Below, in pieces: positions 62,712-64,000 of a stretch of DNA of 64,000 nt. Each line of letters begins with the position of its first letter. The stretch's first letter is position 1. The stretch lies in the NCBI GenBank assembly GCA_037176845.1, contig JAYKXP010000035.1, forward strand, positions 186,001 to 250,000, read 5' to 3'. The notes beneath the pieces were generated by a model. The model was not told the DNA's origin, ran no database searches, and saw only the letters and a program-made list of their open reading frames with translations. This stretch comes from Paramarasmius palmivorus. Its lineage: Eukaryota > Basidiomycota > Agaricomycetes > Agaricales > Marasmiaceae. The position numbers and the translations under genes were made by a program.

Positions 62712-64000
62712 ATGTCCTCAAAAATTTCAGGATCAAGCTACGCGCAGCGTCGGAAAGAGCTCTTAACACTCGTTAATCAACTACGAGCAGTTGGGTACGT
62801 GGCTCCATATTACGGAAACGCCCTTAGTCTCTGCAATTATTCACGAATTGGCTCTACAGCGCTCAAAGTGACCTGGATCTACCAAGGATAACAATTATAG
62901 GGAATCAGAGTGCCGGAAAATCGAGCGTAGTCGAGGCTATCTCTGGAGTTGTGCCTTTCCTTTGTCTCTATGAGCTTCTTACTGAATGCCCCACATAGAT
63001 CAACCTTCCTCGGGATGCCGGGACATGCACTCGTTGCCCAATTGAATGCCGCCTTTCCTCGACATCGGGAACCTGGCGCTGCCACATCAAGATTCGCCAA
63101 GAATATGACGAACAAGGAAAGCGACTTGCGGAAATCAAGGAAGTTCCCTTTGGTTCGACGATACTCAGTAGAGAAGAAGTGGAACCTACTCTCCGGAAAG
63201 CTCAGTTCGCGGTACTCAATCCACGACTCGATAAGAAAACCGTCTTGTCCACAAGTGTCGACCAATTGGACAGCCTACCAACAAACGGCAAATCATTTTC
63301 GTTCTCCAGAAACGTGGTCTGTGTGGACTTGGAAGGTCCCGAACTGACTGACCTTTCGTTCATTGACCTTCCTGGTACGCATTCCGTTGTTTTTTGTCGA
63401 CGACAGATGCTCACTTTTTATCAGGAATTATCCAGAATGCACCCGATGATGAAACGATACGCCTAGTCGAAGAACTCGTTCTATCGCATACGCAAGGAAA
63501 CTGCCTCATTCTAGTTGCACTGCCGATGACAGGTAAATTACACCATATCTGAATCTACTTTCCCTGACCGACTTACAGATGACATTGAGAACCAAAAGGC
63601 GCTGCGACTTGCGCGTCAAGTTGATCCCACTGGTCAAAGGACTATTGGTTTGTGTTGTCGTAATTCAACCTGTCTTCCTTCACTGACTGGAGTCCCTAGG
63701 TGTAATGACAAAGCCAGATATGCTGGGTCCAGGATCCCGAAAAGCTTTGGATCTGTGGGTCGATGTGATCGAGGGCCGCCGACACCCGCTCGTTCATGGA
63801 TACTATTGTACTAGGCAGCCCAATGACGACGAGCGTAGTAAAGGCGTTTCACCAGCACAAGCTCGATCACTTGAGGAGCACTTTTTCAAGGAAACGCTTC
63901 CATGGTCAAAGTCTACTCATATGCAACGCTTCGGCACGGAGAACCTCACATCAGCTCTTAGTCGCCTTCTCATCCATGTCATTGACCAATCGTTAGTAGC
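62712..64000 (+). CDS. Dynamin-like GTPase 2, 3' partial
   Basis: Tandem paralogue of the gene at 59415, 315 bp downstream on the same strand. It starts MSSKISGSSYAQRRKELLTL and has the same intron positions and motifs: GNQSAGKSSVVEAISG, INLPRDAGTCTRCPIECR, LTDLSFIDLPG, NCLILVALPMT, DDIENQKALRLARQVDPTGQ, GVMTKPDMLGPGSRKALDLW and GYYCTRQPNDDER. Every exon visible is in frame, unlike copy 1. The gene runs off the window within the stalk (VIDQSL). Membrane fission or organelle dynamics is the family role; the exact membrane target is unknown. Confidence 0.9.

Overview
This window looks like nuclear chromosomal DNA from a filamentous basidiomycete, most likely an Agaricomycete. The evidence is the gene structure: many short introns (about 45-75 nt, GT..AG and occasionally GC..AG), genes packed on both strands, and protein families typical of mushroom genomes, such as HSPA12-like Hsp70 ATPases, small GPI-anchored CFEM-like proteins, GH27 alpha-galactosidase, tandem dynamin-like GTPases, a Rap1-like telomere protein and a YTH reader. 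I see no rRNA, tRNA, CRISPR array or prokaryotic operon. Species cannot be fixed from sequence alone.

Layout. 1-2.05 kb: 3' part of an unrecognised nuclear protein with a Tudor/PWWP-like core. 2.3-4.5 kb: ELP3. 5.1-7.5 kb: Golgi apyrase (YND1 type). 8.2-10.4 kb: tandem pair of secreted CFEM-like GPI proteins duplicated with their promoters. 10.6-11.0 kb: a MITE with TA target duplication. 11.4-13.4 kb: MFS transporter, divergent from a TilS-like tRNA lysidine synthetase (13.7-15.65 kb). 16.1-18.1 kb: mitochondrial phosphatidylserine decarboxylase, convergent with an alpha/beta hydrolase (18.3-19.6 kb). 20.8-21.7 kb: C2HC5 zinc-finger protein (TRIP4/Rqt4 type). 21.8-27.9 kb: two divergent coiled-coil/low-complexity proteins. 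28.0-29.4 kb: GT25-like glycosyltransferase. 29.8-31.0 kb: a 1.25-kb non-coding element with inverted ends and a striking 10-bp-phased GGAC/GTCC array. 31.6-33.0 kb: ERG6-like sterol methyltransferase, convergent with a second alpha/beta hydrolase. 34.8-36.7 kb: SRP40/Nopp140. 36.8-37.5 kb: lumazine synthase RIB4. 37.7-39.6 kb: DUF2461 protein. 39.9-41.1 kb: Rag GTPase GTR1. 41.3-43.6 kb: Rap1-like protein. 44.8-46.1 kb: Zn2Cys6 transcription factor with a 3-kb upstream gap. 49.2-51.7 kb: YTH-domain m6A reader. 52.0-54.4 kb: HSPA12-like ATPase. 54.8-55.9 kb: unknown coiled-coil protein. 56.8-59.2 kb: GH27. 59.4-64 kb: two tandem dynamin-like genes, the second cut by the window end.

Most genes are independent housekeeping units, not a cluster. 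Some themes recur: translation fidelity (ELP3, TilS, the RQT-type zinc finger), membrane lipids (PSD1, ERG6), and nuclear/telomere/RNA regulation (Rap1, YTH, SRP40).

The most notable cross-cutting signal is single-base frame disruption inside conserved domains of otherwise intact genes: PSD1, RIB4, GTR1, probably TRIP4/Rqt4, and four sites in the first dynamin. Introns do not explain the best cases. Either the assembly carries indel errors or some of these copies, especially the first dynamin, are decaying. The most novel structural feature is the 10-bp-phased GGAC/GTCC element.
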